From Mucilaginibacter tolerans (GTDB lineage: Bacteria > Bacteroidota > Bacteroidia > Sphingobacteriales > Sphingobacteriaceae), in NCBI RefSeq assembly GCF_030519375.1, contig NZ_JAUMKB010000001.1:434001-498000 (forward strand): a stretch of 64,000 nt of DNA. Reading direction: 5' to 3'. Below the pieces are notes generated by a model, which saw only the letters and a list, made by a program, of their open reading frames with translations, was not told where the DNA came from and ran no database searches. The translations under genes were made by a program, and so were the position numbers. Shown piece after piece: positions 45,126 through 54,086 of the stretch (position 1 is its first letter; every line of letters begins with the position of its first letter).

Positions 45126-45584
45126 TTGACCATGATCATTCGCAAAGTGGAACCTAAGCGCTACCTGGGGTTAAGAATAGCCGCAACGTTGATTGACTAT
45201 GGAATATACTTTACCGTTATCGCGATCTATGTTATGATGTTTGGCGCCCAAGATGGTGAAGGCGTCTACACGATAAATGGTTCTCCGGCACTTTTGATAA
45301 TTCTATTTTGGTTTTTGTATTTTGTGGTTTTGGAAGCTGTGAATCAGGCGACTCCAGGACATGATATTCTTGAACTTGTAGTGGTAAAAACCAAAGGAGA
45401 CCGCATAGGTTTTACAGATGCTTTAAAACGAAGAATTGTAGATATAATCGACATTACATTTTACGGTATACCTGCCTTAATATGCATATGTAATACACCT
45501 AAATTCCAACGGATAGGTGATTTATGGGCAGATACCGTGGTAGTAAAACGATCAGATATTGTTGAAGCTGAAGTTGTATTTTAG
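45126..45584 (+). CDS. RDD-family membrane protein
   Basis: A 152-residue protein with the RDD signature: LGLRIAATLIDYGIYF near the start (R and D of the first helix) and LKRRIVDIIDI later, with three membrane segments. ATG at 45126 or 45132 are both possible. The family is of uncertain function, in some cases ion exchange. A second RDD gene, broken, is at 62304. Confidence 0.85.
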   Translation: MTMIIRKVEPKRYLGLRIAATLIDYGIYFTVIAIYVMMFGAQDGEGVYTINGSPALLIILFWFLYFVVLEAVNQATPGHDILELVVVKTKGDRIGFTDALKRRIVDIIDITFYGIPALICICNTPKFQRIGDLWADTVVVKRSDIVEAEVVF

Positions 45585-45657
45585 TTCGAAAAATCACTTT
45601 ATTGCAAACTTTTGAACTATTTATTACGTTGGTCAGGTATTATACCGATACTTGTAG

Positions 45658-46680
45658 ATGAGTTTTGAGAGCGCCCGTAAAAAGGGCAGAAAATATCTTA
45701 ACCCGGTACCTACTGATGAAGCCGGCTTTAGTAAAATGGCCCCCATATTGAGGGAATATAAGAATAATAAAGCCGAAACCGTCCCTAAAAATGCGTTAGG
45801 ACCTTTCAAAACTGATACTTCTGTATATCAAAAAGAACCAAAAAACGGATTACGTATTACCTGGATAGGGCATTCGAGCCTGATTATAGAAATTGATGGC
45901 AAACGGATACTTACTGATCCTGTATGGAGTCAGCGTGCGTCATTTCTGTCATTTATGGGACCGAAACGTTTTTTTGATTCGCCTTTACCCTTATATGACC
46001 TGCCCCGGTTAGATGCTATACTCATCTCGCACGATCATTATGATCACCTGGATAAAGAAACGATCAAATACTTCGCTGACAAGCAAATCCCATTCTTTTG
46101 CTCAAAAGACGTAGGCAGGCACCTGGAGCGATGGGGTGTACTACGCAATTTCATAACCGAACTGGATTGGGGCGACAGCGCGATGATCACTAATGATTGT
46201 GTCCTGACTGCCACTCCGGCAAGACATTTTTCAGGCCGTGGAATTGTTGGCCGGAATGAAACGCTTTGGGCATCATTCGTTATAAAAACACCGCATCACA
46301 ATATATTTTATGGTGCCGATTCGGGCTGGTTTCCGGGCTTTAAAGATATTGGCGATTATTTCGGACCATTCGACCTGACTATGCTGGAAATTGGCGCTTA
46401 TGGCAAATACTGGCCCGATATTCACATGGGACCCGATGGTGCATCAGACGCTCACTTGGCGTTAAGAGGCAAGCTGATGATGCCAATACACTGGGGCACT
46501 TTTAATCTTGCGCTCCATGACTGGTATGAACCTATCGAGCGTTTGCTGCAATATGCAAAAACCAAGAAGATTGATCTTTTTATCCCAGAGCCTGGCAAAC
46601 CGACTGAAGCTAATGGACCGTTGAATTCAGAATGGTGGGTAAAGAGCATGTCTTTAGTCGAGAGTCATCATACTCCATAG
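45658..46680 (+). CDS. MBL-fold metallo-hydrolase (NAPE-PLD/UlaG-like)
   Basis: A 340-residue metallo-beta-lactamase-fold protein. The metal motif is ISHDHYDHLD, further ligands are in TPARHFSGRG and FYGADSGWF, and MMPIHWGTFNLA is close to the C terminus, all as in the NAPE-phospholipase D/RomA-like group. No signal peptide. Substrate uncertain: a phospholipid or other phosphodiester is a reasonable guess. Confidence 0.88.
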   Translation: MSFESARKKGRKYLNPVPTDEAGFSKMAPILREYKNNKAETVPKNALGPFKTDTSVYQKEPKNGLRITWIGHSSLIIEIDGKRILTDPVWSQRASFLSFMGPKRFFDSPLPLYDLPRLDAILISHDHYDHLDKETIKYFADKQIPFFCSKDVGRHLERWGVLRNFITELDWGDSAMITNDCVLTATPARHFSGRGIVGRNETLWASFVIKTPHHNIFYGADSGWFPGFKDIGDYFGPFDLTMLEIGAYGKYWPDIHMGPDGASDAHLALRGKLMMPIHWGTFNLALHDWYEPIERLLQYAKTKKIDLFIPEPGKPTEANGPLNSEWWVKSMSLVESHHTP

Positions 46681-46703
46681 ACTTTGAATTTACAACTTAA
46701 GAC

Positions 46704-48701
46704 TCAATTAGGTTCTATCCAATTACCATCTCCGCGAATAATATTGATTAGTTCATCCAGTGCATTAGCTGAATTGATATTTTTCTTGACTGCTTCTTTG
46801 CCACGGTAAAGGGTCACTTTATCTGTTCCTGAGCCTACATAGCCATAGTCCGCATCAGCCATTTCACCCGGTCCATTTACGATACAGCCCATAATACCGA
46901 TCTTCAATCCCTTTAGATGACTTGTTCTGCTACGGATCATTTGGGTGGTGATCATCAGGTCGAACAGTGTGCGCCCACAACTTGGGCACGATATATATTC
47001 GGTTTTGGATATTCTTGAGCGGGTTGCCTGCAAAATGCCAAATGCTGTCGAGGTAATTACTTTAGTCTCAATTCCGGGGGCATCGATCCAGATACCATCG
47101 CCAAAGCCGTCTACTAAAAGTGCGCCGAGATCGGTGGATGCGAATAGTTGTAAGTCTTGAGTCTTGAGTCTTGAGTCCTGAGTCTCAAAATTATAAGTTC
47201 TTTTAATAATCACGGGTATATCTAACCCCAATTCTTCCATTTTAAAAAAGAAAATGCGCTGATCAGCCATTCCATGCAAGGCATCCGTCTCCAATACAAA
47301 TACCAGTGATTCATCAAAAGGCAACGAGCCAAACTCTTCTGAATCGATATCGGTAGGTTTTATTCTGACAAGGTTCAACGGCGATGAACGGTCATCAGTA
47401 TTCAAATATTCCCTCAAAGTAAATACCGGGTGGCACATGGTCTTGTCAGCCAGCTTTTGCCAGGTGGAATAACTATATAATTGCTTTAAATTTCCAGGAA
47501 AAGTAAATGAAGGCAACTGGTCAGCCAAATAAACAAAATCAACCGACTGCTCGCCCATGTTGTACTTATCCAGCAAAGGTGCGTAGATATAGCCTGCATC
47601 ATTTAGTACTGATGGATCTTTCAGATTAGCATGCGAGAGATCAACCACTACCCGCGGTACCATGTGACCGCCAATAAAGGCATTAGCCTCGTAGGTGTGA
47701 CGTTTTTTGTATTCGTACGGATTGTGAGTGGTGAGTGGGGAGTAGTGAGTGGCGAGTTCTAATTCTTGATTTTTATTTCTTGACTCTTGGCTCCTTTTCA
47801 CGTATCTGTTAACTAACGCAATCGCCACCGGTGCTTCCGCTTCAGGCTCTTCAGTAAGTGATACACGCACGGTATCGCCTAAACCATCTTCCAGCAAAGT
47901 ACCTATACCTACAGCGGATTTAATACGGCCGTCTTCTCCGTCGCCGGCTTCGGTTACGCCTAAATGCAAGGGATAATTCATTCCTTCGGCAACCATCGTT
48001 TCGACAAGTAAACGATAAGCCTGAACCATTACCTGCGGATTACTTGATTTCATCGAGATCACCAGGTTGTAATAGTTCATCATCTCGCACATGCGGATAA
48101 ACTCCATTGCCGACTCCACCATTCCCTGCGGGGTATCGCCATAGCGGCTCATGATCCTATCGCTCAGTGAGCCATGATTGGTTCCGATACGCATCGCAGT
48201 ACCATATTCCTTGCAAACTTTTACCAATGGCGAAAACTTCTGGTAAATACGCTCCAGCTCGCCCTGGTATTCGGCATCAGTATAATCTATCTGGTCGAAC
48301 TTCTTTTTATCAGCATAGTTGCCCGGATTGACGCGCACCTTTTCTACTATCCGCGCAGCTACTTCGGCAGCATTTGGGGTAAAATGTATATCAGCCACTA
48401 GAGGTGTAGTGTATCCTCTGCGGCGCAATTCTTTTTTTATGTCAGCCAGGTTTTGTGCTTCCTTGATGCTTGGCGCCGTAATGCGCACATATTCACAGCC
48501 CGCATTGATCATCCGGATAGATTGCTCTACTGTACCAATAGTATCCATCGTATCCGTGGTAGTCATACTTTGGATACGGATAGGATTATTTCCGCCAAGC
48601 GGCACATCGCCAATAGAAACCTCGCGGGTGATAAAGCGGGAATATTCGGTAAGTGAGTTACAGTAACGTCCGGGCAGCACTTTAGCGGCATCTGCATTCA
48701 T
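46704..48701 (-). CDS. ispG: 4-hydroxy-3-methylbut-2-enyl-diphosphate synthase, long form with repeat-derived inserts
   Basis: A 665-residue enzyme of the MEP isoprenoid pathway (MEcPP to HMBPP). It is the three-domain type: TIM barrel (residues 1-300), an extra domain (about 330-560) and the iron-sulfur domain with Cys572, Cys575, Cys606 and Glu613 (SCPSCGRTLF, GCIVNGPGE). Two stretches do not belong to the family: residues ~303-326 (THYSPLTTHN) and ~505-516 (TQDSRLKTQD). Both are translated heptamer arrays and lie at the edge of, or inside, the extra domain. The reading frame and all catalytic residues are intact, so the enzyme should still work. Confidence 0.95.
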   Translation of the reverse strand: MNADAAKVLPGRYCNSLTEYSRFITREVSIGDVPLGGNNPIRIQSMTTTDTMDTIGTVEQSIRMINAGCEYVRITAPSIKEAQNLADIKKELRRRGYTTPLVADIHFTPNAAEVAARIVEKVRVNPGNYADKKKFDQIDYTDAEYQGELERIYQKFSPLVKVCKEYGTAMRIGTNHGSLSDRIMSRYGDTPQGMVESAMEFIRMCEMMNYYNLVISMKSSNPQVMVQAYRLLVETMVAEGMNYPLHLGVTEAGDGEDGRIKSAVGIGTLLEDGLGDTVRVSLTEEPEAEAPVAIALVNRYVKRSQESRNKNQELELATHYSPLTTHNPYEYKKRHTYEANAFIGGHMVPRVVVDLSHANLKDPSVLNDAGYIYAPLLDKYNMGEQSVDFVYLADQLPSFTFPGNLKQLYSYSTWQKLADKTMCHPVFTLREYLNTDDRSSPLNLVRIKPTDIDSEEFGSLPFDESLVFVLETDALHGMADQRIFFFKMEELGLDIPVIIKRTYNFETQDSRLKTQDLQLFASTDLGALLVDGFGDGIWIDAPGIETKVITSTAFGILQATRSRISKTEYISCPSCGRTLFDLMITTQMIRSRTSHLKGLKIGIMGCIVNGPGEMADADYGYVGSGTDKVTLYRGKEAVKKNINSANALDELINIIRGDGNWIEPN
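47153..47187. repeat. 7-bp tandem array inside ispG (AGTCTTG-type)
   Basis: Units agtcttg three times, then agtcctg and agtctca. In frame on the minus strand it encodes about twelve residues rich in Q, D, S, R, L, K, T. Confidence 0.9.
47724..47793. repeat. 7-bp tandem arrays inside ispG (GTGAGTG- and TTGACTC-types)
   Basis: Ten consecutive 7-bp units: gtgagtg, gtgagtg, gggagta, gtgagtg, gcgagtt, ctaattc, ttgattt, ttatttc, ttgactc, ttggctc. Total 70 bases; with flanks it keeps the ispG frame open. Confidence 0.9.
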
Positions 48702-48724
48702 GGAAGGTATTCTTTTGTTTTTTG

Positions 48725-48732
48725 CAAAAATA
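48725..48732 (-). promoter_or_regulatory. Predicted -7 element for ispG
   Basis: TATTTTTG on the minus strand fits TAnnTTTG, 24 bases before the ATG. An 8-bp array occupies the -33 area, which carries no TTG on that strand. Confidence 0.4.
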
Positions 48733-48743
48733 CGAAAAGTATT

Positions 48744-48780
48744 GTTGGAAGGTTGGAAAGTTGAAATGTTGGAAGGTTAA
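48744..48780. repeat. 8-bp tandem array (GTTGGAAG-type)
   Basis: Units gttggaag, gttggaaa, gttgaaat, gttggaag, then gtt. It lies between divergent ispG and a small membrane protein gene. Period 8 instead of 7. Confidence 0.8.
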
Positions 48781-48819
48781 GTATGATTAAAAAATAAAAA
48801 CAATTACATTAGGCACATC

Positions 48820-49284
48820 ATGACCGAAACCATCCAATATCCCTTTAGTAAAAATACCGCCCTATTTGGTTTGTTCCTGCCATTGGTGTTCTTTGTTATC
48901 ACTTTTAATAACCTCCGGTATTCTTACGCAAATGGTTTTATTTTGAGCTGGGTGATTATTTTGTTGGCCGATCTGATCTTTCTGTTACAGTTTACCTACA
49001 TTTTTATTAAACGTTTTTTACCGGCAATGAGAAACCAGGTTGCGCTTGAACTAAGTGAAGATGGCATAACCGATTATACCCGCAACATTGTGATCGAGTG
49101 GGCAGATATAAAGAATATCGATATGCAACTGGGACGTAACTTTTCTAAAATGATTATTGACCTGAAACAGGAAACTGATTACGGCACACAGATCGCCATT
49201 TCTTTGCGCTGGGTTGCCGGAAAAGATATCGAAATATGTAATACCACACAGGCTTACTTTGAGGAGATGACGAAGTTGGGTTGA
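48820..49284 (+). CDS. STM3941-like membrane protein
   Basis: A 154-residue protein with two membrane helices (residues ~14-30 and 38-60) and a C-terminal domain with LELSEDGITDYTRNIVIEWADIKNI, resembling the PH-like STM3941 family. Function unknown. Divergent from ispG. Confidence 0.65.
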   Translation: MTETIQYPFSKNTALFGLFLPLVFFVITFNNLRYSYANGFILSWVIILLADLIFLLQFTYIFIKRFLPAMRNQVALELSEDGITDYTRNIVIEWADIKNIDMQLGRNFSKMIIDLKQETDYGTQIAISLRWVAGKDIEICNTTQAYFEEMTKLG

Positions 49285-49313
49285 GTGGCGTTTTATCGAA
49301 TGTAGACTCAAAA

Positions 49314-49985
49314 CTATTTCTCTTCATCAATCATCTTAATAGCGTCGTCATATTTGGCAATTAATGAAGGCGCCCGGTCAAAAGCCCAGCCTTTATAATT
49401 ATCGCGCAGCAGCAACAGTGTTGTACGGATATTCTCGGGTTTTCTTGATTCCCAGCTTAACAGTACCGAGGCTACTTTTTCTTCCACTTTATCAATCCGT
49501 GCCTGGTTGGCATAAATGTCTGTGAGTTTCGCCACCAGCTTAAAGCTTACTTTAGTGGTAATATTGTGAGTTTTGGCTATTTCCCAGGCTACAGTGGTAA
49601 GGTCAGCGTTTACTACACCATCGGGTGCGATATACTCAAGGTGCAAAACACCGTTTGACAATATCTTCTGCTGAAGAGCGGCACTCTTCAAAGCAGAGTC
49701 AATTGCTTTCAGGACATTTTTCTGATAAGTGTATTGTTCCTGTTCCTTCTGCTTATTGTGTATCAGCTCGGTTCTGATATTGTCCAGTAACTCTTTTGTT
49801 TCCTTCTTTTCATGTAGGCTGCTAAAATACTCCGTCAGTATCAACGCCAGCAAAACGCTGAAGATGATCAGAAACGACTCGCCCAAATATTCTTTCCAGT
49901 CCCGCAGGATATAAACTTCCGGAGTGTCTTTGTGATGGGATTTCTTATGTGGAGTTTCAGGAGCCGGCTGTTGTTCTTCTTGCAT
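49314..49985 (-). CDS. Single-pass membrane protein, unknown function
   Basis: A 223-residue protein: charged, His/Pro-rich N-terminal segment (PHKKSHHKD), one membrane helix (SFLIIFSVLLALILTEYF, residues ~38-55), then a mostly helical region with many Lys/Glu that probably forms coiled coils. No family recognised with confidence. Convergent with the STM3941-like gene; no clear operon partner. Confidence 0.6.
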   Translation of the reverse strand: MQEEQQPAPETPHKKSHHKDTPEVYILRDWKEYLGESFLIIFSVLLALILTEYFSSLHEKKETKELLDNIRTELIHNKQKEQEQYTYQKNVLKAIDSALKSAALQQKILSNGVLHLEYIAPDGVVNADLTTVAWEIAKTHNITTKVSFKLVAKLTDIYANQARIDKVEEKVASVLLSWESRKPENIRTTLLLLRDNYKGWAFDRAPSLIAKYDDAIKMIDEEK

Positions 49986-50019
49986 AAGGTGTTGAATTTC
50001 ACCTTAAAAATAATGATTC

Positions 50020-51030
50020 TTATTGTCCGAGATTGTTTTTATCAAAATATTTCTTTACCAGTAAGTTGATAAATCGTTTTAAATAGGTCTCACTAAGGAA
50101 GGTATTCGACCAATTATCAAACCGCTGACATTGGATTCCGAGATAAAAGAAATATAAACTCACACCCAACATAGGCAACAGCCGTTTTTCCTCGTCGGTT
50201 ATCTTTGTGATCGATTCGTAGCCATCCAAAAAAGCTTCCGTTTTTAACCGACATTCATCTCCATCCTTTTCAGTACTGTTTATTTGTAAAATGTAATAGG
50301 CGATATCATAACAAAGCCAGCCGTTACCGCAAAAATCGAAATCGAATAGGGTTACTTCTCCGTTTTCGTCAATACTCAGATTGTCAAACCAGATATCGAG
50401 ATGTACTGCACCCTTTCTGATCTGACTTACATCCGCTTGCTCCAATTCGCTAAGTAAATATTTCTGCGCAGATGTCATAAAAGCCATCTCATTAGTATCA
50501 GCGGATGTGAATCGTTTGAGATGCTCAAATGAATCGACTAAAATCACATCCGGTGAATACGTTACCCGGTCTAAGTGGAGGCCTAGTGTCAGCCGATGAA
50601 TTTCAGCCATAATTCCACCTATCTTATAGTGGACATCAGTGGGGAAATTGAGTAGTTTTTCGCCTCTGGCAAAAGAAAACATCACACCATAACGTTTACC
50701 TTCCGGAGCAGCAAATTCCTGAATATAACTCCCATTGGCATCAGCTATTGGGTATGATACAGGTATTCCATTTTCTTTCAGCAGATTCAGCAGCCCGATC
50801 TCTTCCTCTATTTCTTTTTCAGAACGCCAGTTGAGACTATAAACTCTGAATACATATTTATCAGCGCCACTGGTAAGCAGGTATGAGTGATTGATGCCCG
50901 TTTTGAGCAAATCGCACGAAGTATGTTCATCCAGCTTATATTTATCCTGTAAAAACAGGCCAAGCTGTGTTGCTGAAAGGGTTGAATTTGTTACCGGGAA
51001 AATTTTCAAAGGGTGAATGTTTAGGCACAA
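50020..51030 (-). CDS. Phosphotransferase, APH/homoserine kinase II-like
   Basis: A 336-residue protein with the aminoglycoside phosphotransferase fold. The Brenner motif is GAVHLDIWFDNLSI and the metal-binding motif is LFDFDFCGNGW. The N-terminal lobe has GINHSYLL and KYVFRVYS. Likely a small-molecule kinase; substrate unknown. A TTG at 51009 (MKIFPVTN) is a plausible alternative start, since the ATG at 51030 almost touches the T-run of the upstream operon terminator. Confidence 0.82.
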   Translation of the reverse strand: MCLNIHPLKIFPVTNSTLSATQLGLFLQDKYKLDEHTSCDLLKTGINHSYLLTSGADKYVFRVYSLNWRSEKEIEEEIGLLNLLKENGIPVSYPIADANGSYIQEFAAPEGKRYGVMFSFARGEKLLNFPTDVHYKIGGIMAEIHRLTLGLHLDRVTYSPDVILVDSFEHLKRFTSADTNEMAFMTSAQKYLLSELEQADVSQIRKGAVHLDIWFDNLSIDENGEVTLFDFDFCGNGWLCYDIAYYILQINSTEKDGDECRLKTEAFLDGYESITKITDEEKRLLPMLGVSLYFFYLGIQCQRFDNWSNTFLSETYLKRFINLLVKKYFDKNNLGQ

Positions 51031-51033
51031 TAT

Positions 51034-51070
51034 AAAAAAGACTTACGAAGTTTTGAAAACTTCGTAAGTC
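51034..51070 (-). terminator. Terminator of the MoxR-TldD/TldE operon
   Basis: A perfect 15-base stem (GACTTACGAAGTTTT / AAAACTTCGTAAGTC) with a one-base centre is followed on the minus strand by six T. It lies 18 bases after the tldE-like stop. The same hairpin could also be an interspersed repeat. Confidence 0.85.
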
Positions 51071-51088
51071 TCATCAAATGCAGACTGA

Positions 51089-52420
51089 CTAAACTGCGTC
51101 AGAAAGTGAGGTAAAAGTAAACTCTTTGATCTTCATCGGTGGGATCAGGTAGCTGCGGTAGCTTTCTACACTGATGCTCCTTTCGGGCTTACCTAGTGCC
51201 TCCACATTGTTCAGCATGATCACCGGGCTCTCGTTGAATCGGAAATTCTTGATCGGAAATTTGATCTTACCATTCTCGATATAAAACAGGCCATCACGGG
51301 TTAAACCAGTCAATAATAATGATTGCGGATCTACCATGCGGATATACCATAGACGCGAAACCAAAATACCCTTTTCAGTGCTTTTGATCATATCTTCGAT
51401 AGTTGCGTCGCCGCCTTCCATAATAATATTGGCAGGTCCCGGCAATGGCTTTACACCTTTTTTATCGGCCCAGTAACGGGAATAGGAGAGATTTTTCAGG
51501 ACGCCTTTGTCGATCCACACGGTTTTCTCGCGCGGCAAACCATCCCCGCCCCAGGTAGCAGAAGGCAGCTCCGTGTTAAAGGGATCTGAATAGATGGTCA
51601 CTTTTTCATCCACTAATTGTTCACCTAATCGCGTGCCTCCGCCTTTTTTACTCAGGAAGCTACGGCCTTCATCGGCGCTGCGCGCATCAAAGCGGAACAT
51701 ATTTTCCAGCATATATGTGGCGGCAACCGGCTCAAGGATTACAGTATATTTTCCGGGCTCAATAGCCTTCGCTCCTACCGAGCCTGTTGCTTTACTTGCG
51801 GCAACTTTGGTGGCTGAAAGAGTATCCAGTTTGCTTACGTCAGTAAAACCGCGTGCTGCATATCCAGAGGCTGTACCCTCTTCATTACGCGTTGTAACCG
51901 AAAAAGTAACATCGCTGCCTTTGTTGTAAGCGAATAACCCTTTCGAGTTCATGATCGCGCTAAAGCCTGAGGAATTTTCCAGAAAACCTGCTGCCGTCAG
52001 CTTTGCTTCTTTGGTAACCGACAGACTTTTGGCCACCATTTCGGCGCGGCTTTCAGGCGTTATAGCTGCGGTATTTGCGTTATAGGTAATCGACTCAGCA
52101 AATGTTTGCGGACCAAGTAGCGGCATATATTCCGGGTTAGGCGGAGCCAGTTGCGCCAGTTCTTCCGAGCGGCGAACTACGCGCTCCAAAGCAGCATCAT
52201 CAAATTCATCTATGGTTGCAGTTCCGGCTTTTTTGCCGTTAACCGAGGTTACCGCAAGTCCCATCACGCTGATGTCCCCTGCTGTTGAAACCGCATTTAA
52301 CGCATAACGGATGTTGCCACCTTCGCTGCCGTTCAGGCTCACTTCGCATTCTTCGGCTTTTGAATAACTGAGCACCTTCTTCAATATCGCCTGTGCTTCT
52401 TCTTTACTTAATATAGGCAT
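51089..52420 (-). CDS. TldE/PmbA-like metalloprotease partner subunit
   Basis: A 443-residue member of the TldD/PmbA family. It lacks the HExxxH zinc motif of TldD, as expected of the TldE/PmbA partner. Family blocks: LLEPVAATYMLENMF-type (VILEPVAATYMLENM), GLPREKTVWIDKGVLKNLSYSRYWA and LLTGLTRDGLFYIENGKI. With TldD it forms a heterodimeric barrel protease that acts on unstructured peptides. It starts two bases after the TldD stop, so it is translationally coupled. Start MPILSKEEAQ. Confidence 0.9.
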   Translation of the reverse strand: MPILSKEEAQAILKKVLSYSKAEECEVSLNGSEGGNIRYALNAVSTAGDISVMGLAVTSVNGKKAGTATIDEFDDAALERVVRRSEELAQLAPPNPEYMPLLGPQTFAESITYNANTAAITPESRAEMVAKSLSVTKEAKLTAAGFLENSSGFSAIMNSKGLFAYNKGSDVTFSVTTRNEEGTASGYAARGFTDVSKLDTLSATKVAASKATGSVGAKAIEPGKYTVILEPVAATYMLENMFRFDARSADEGRSFLSKKGGGTRLGEQLVDEKVTIYSDPFNTELPSATWGGDGLPREKTVWIDKGVLKNLSYSRYWADKKGVKPLPGPANIIMEGGDATIEDMIKSTEKGILVSRLWYIRMVDPQSLLLTGLTRDGLFYIENGKIKFPIKNFRFNESPVIMLNNVEALGKPERSISVESYRSYLIPPMKIKEFTFTSLSDAV

Positions 52421-52422
52421 GA

Positions 52423-54063
52423 CTATCCGATCTTTCTTTTTGTGTTGATTACATTAACTCCTTTAAACAATGCGGTGGATGACCCATGAGATACCGCACT
52501 CGACTGGCTTGGCTGACCTTTTCCGTCGTTAAAAGCACCACCTAAACGGTAATCTTTTTCATCGCAAACCTGCGCGCATGAGTTCCAGAACTCACGGGTG
52601 TTGGCCTGGTATGCCACATCATTCAGCATACCAACGATTTTACCATCTTTTATCTCGTAGAATAGTTGTCCCCCAAACTGGAAGTTGTAGCGTTGCTGGT
52701 CGATAGAGAATGAGCCATCACCAATTATGTAAATCCCTTTCTCTACATTTTTGATCATATCGTCCACGCTCAGCGGCGTTTTGCCCGGCTGCAGCGACAC
52801 GTTCGGCATACGCTGGAACTGTACATCCTGCCAGCTTTGTGAGTAACAGCATCCTTGTGATTCTTTTAGTCCGATGATATGCGCCTGGTCGCGGATGGCC
52901 TGGTAATTTACCAGGATGCCATCTTTTATCAGATCCCATTTTTTGCATTTTACGCCCTCATCATCATAACCCACTGCACCTAAGGAGCCTACCTGGGTTT
53001 TATCGGCTACAATGTTTACCTGCTTGCTGCCAAAATTGAAGTTCCCCGATTTCCATTTATCCAGAGTAAGGAAACTGGTTCCGGCGAAGTTAGCCTCATA
53101 ACCTAATACACGGTCCAGTTCGGTCGGGTGGCCTACTGACTCGTGTATCGTCAACCATAAATGACTTGGATCCAGTACCACATCGTATTTTCCCGGATCG
53201 ACTGATTTAGCTTTTATCTTTTCTCCTGCCTGTTGGGCAGCAGCTTTCATATCCTCCAGCATATCGTAACGATGCTTGTACCGGGTGGTGACGCCAGTTA
53301 CTTTCTCGCTGTCAAGCGGACTCAGGTATTCATAACCCATGCCTACAGGCGAGCTTAACGAACGACGCGTTTCAAAACTTCCTTGTGCTGAATCGATCTT
53401 AGTGACATTAAATGCGGGATAGATGCGGTGAACATCCTGATCGATATAAGAGCCGTCTGTTGAAGCGAAATATTTCTGCTCATTCACCATGAACAGGTTG
53501 GAGTTAACAAAATTGGCCCCGCCCTGCATGGCAATTGAATTGGCATTCAGCAACAGGTCGACTTTCTCTTTAATAGGCACCTCGAATGCGTTTTTCTCGA
53601 TCGGTGTTTTCCAGCTTACCTCTCCGTAACCTTTCTGCGGAGCAAGCTGTACCGGTGCTCCACCCACTTTGGCATTTGCTTTTGCTACCGCAACTGCTCT
53701 TTCAGCGGTTTTGGCAACGCCATCTTTCGTCACCACATTGCCTGCCGCAAACCCCCAACAACCGTTTACAATAACACGGATGCCCACACCAAACGATTCG
53801 GTATTTGCTACATTCAGCACCTTATTTTCGCGGGTAACAACAAATTGGTTCAGGTAGCGGCCGATACGGATATCAGCATAACTGGCTCCTTTTGATTTGG
53901 CGGTGTTTAAGGCAACATCGGCCAATTCTTTTTTGGCTTTTACATCGATGCCCCCATCCAGCAATTGCTGCGGGTCGATGGATTTTCCGAAAGCCTTTAG
54001 GTCGGGCAGCAACATAGCGCCCGCACCCAAGCCCGACAGATAGATAAAATCTCGTCTTCTCAA
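52423..54063 (-). CDS. TldD-family metalloprotease with a Tat-like signal
   Basis: A 546-residue TldD protein. The metal motif HESVGH (His307, Glu308, His312) is intact, and a Cys in FWNSCAQVCDEKD near the C terminus could be the third ligand. The N terminus, MRRRDFIYLSGLGAGAMLLP, looks like a twin-arginine signal, so the enzyme is probably exported, unlike cytoplasmic E. coli TldD. It is upstream of and coupled to the TldE-like gene. A close paralogue begins at 63040. Confidence 0.92.
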   Translation of the reverse strand: MRRRDFIYLSGLGAGAMLLPDLKAFGKSIDPQQLLDGGIDVKAKKELADVALNTAKSKGASYADIRIGRYLNQFVVTRENKVLNVANTESFGVGIRVIVNGCWGFAAGNVVTKDGVAKTAERAVAVAKANAKVGGAPVQLAPQKGYGEVSWKTPIEKNAFEVPIKEKVDLLLNANSIAMQGGANFVNSNLFMVNEQKYFASTDGSYIDQDVHRIYPAFNVTKIDSAQGSFETRRSLSSPVGMGYEYLSPLDSEKVTGVTTRYKHRYDMLEDMKAAAQQAGEKIKAKSVDPGKYDVVLDPSHLWLTIHESVGHPTELDRVLGYEANFAGTSFLTLDKWKSGNFNFGSKQVNIVADKTQVGSLGAVGYDDEGVKCKKWDLIKDGILVNYQAIRDQAHIIGLKESQGCCYSQSWQDVQFQRMPNVSLQPGKTPLSVDDMIKNVEKGIYIIGDGSFSIDQQRYNFQFGGQLFYEIKDGKIVGMLNDVAYQANTREFWNSCAQVCDEKDYRLGGAFNDGKGQPSQSSAVSHGSSTALFKGVNVINTKRKIG

Positions 54064-54086
54064 GTTAATTCTCCTTTATGATTTGT

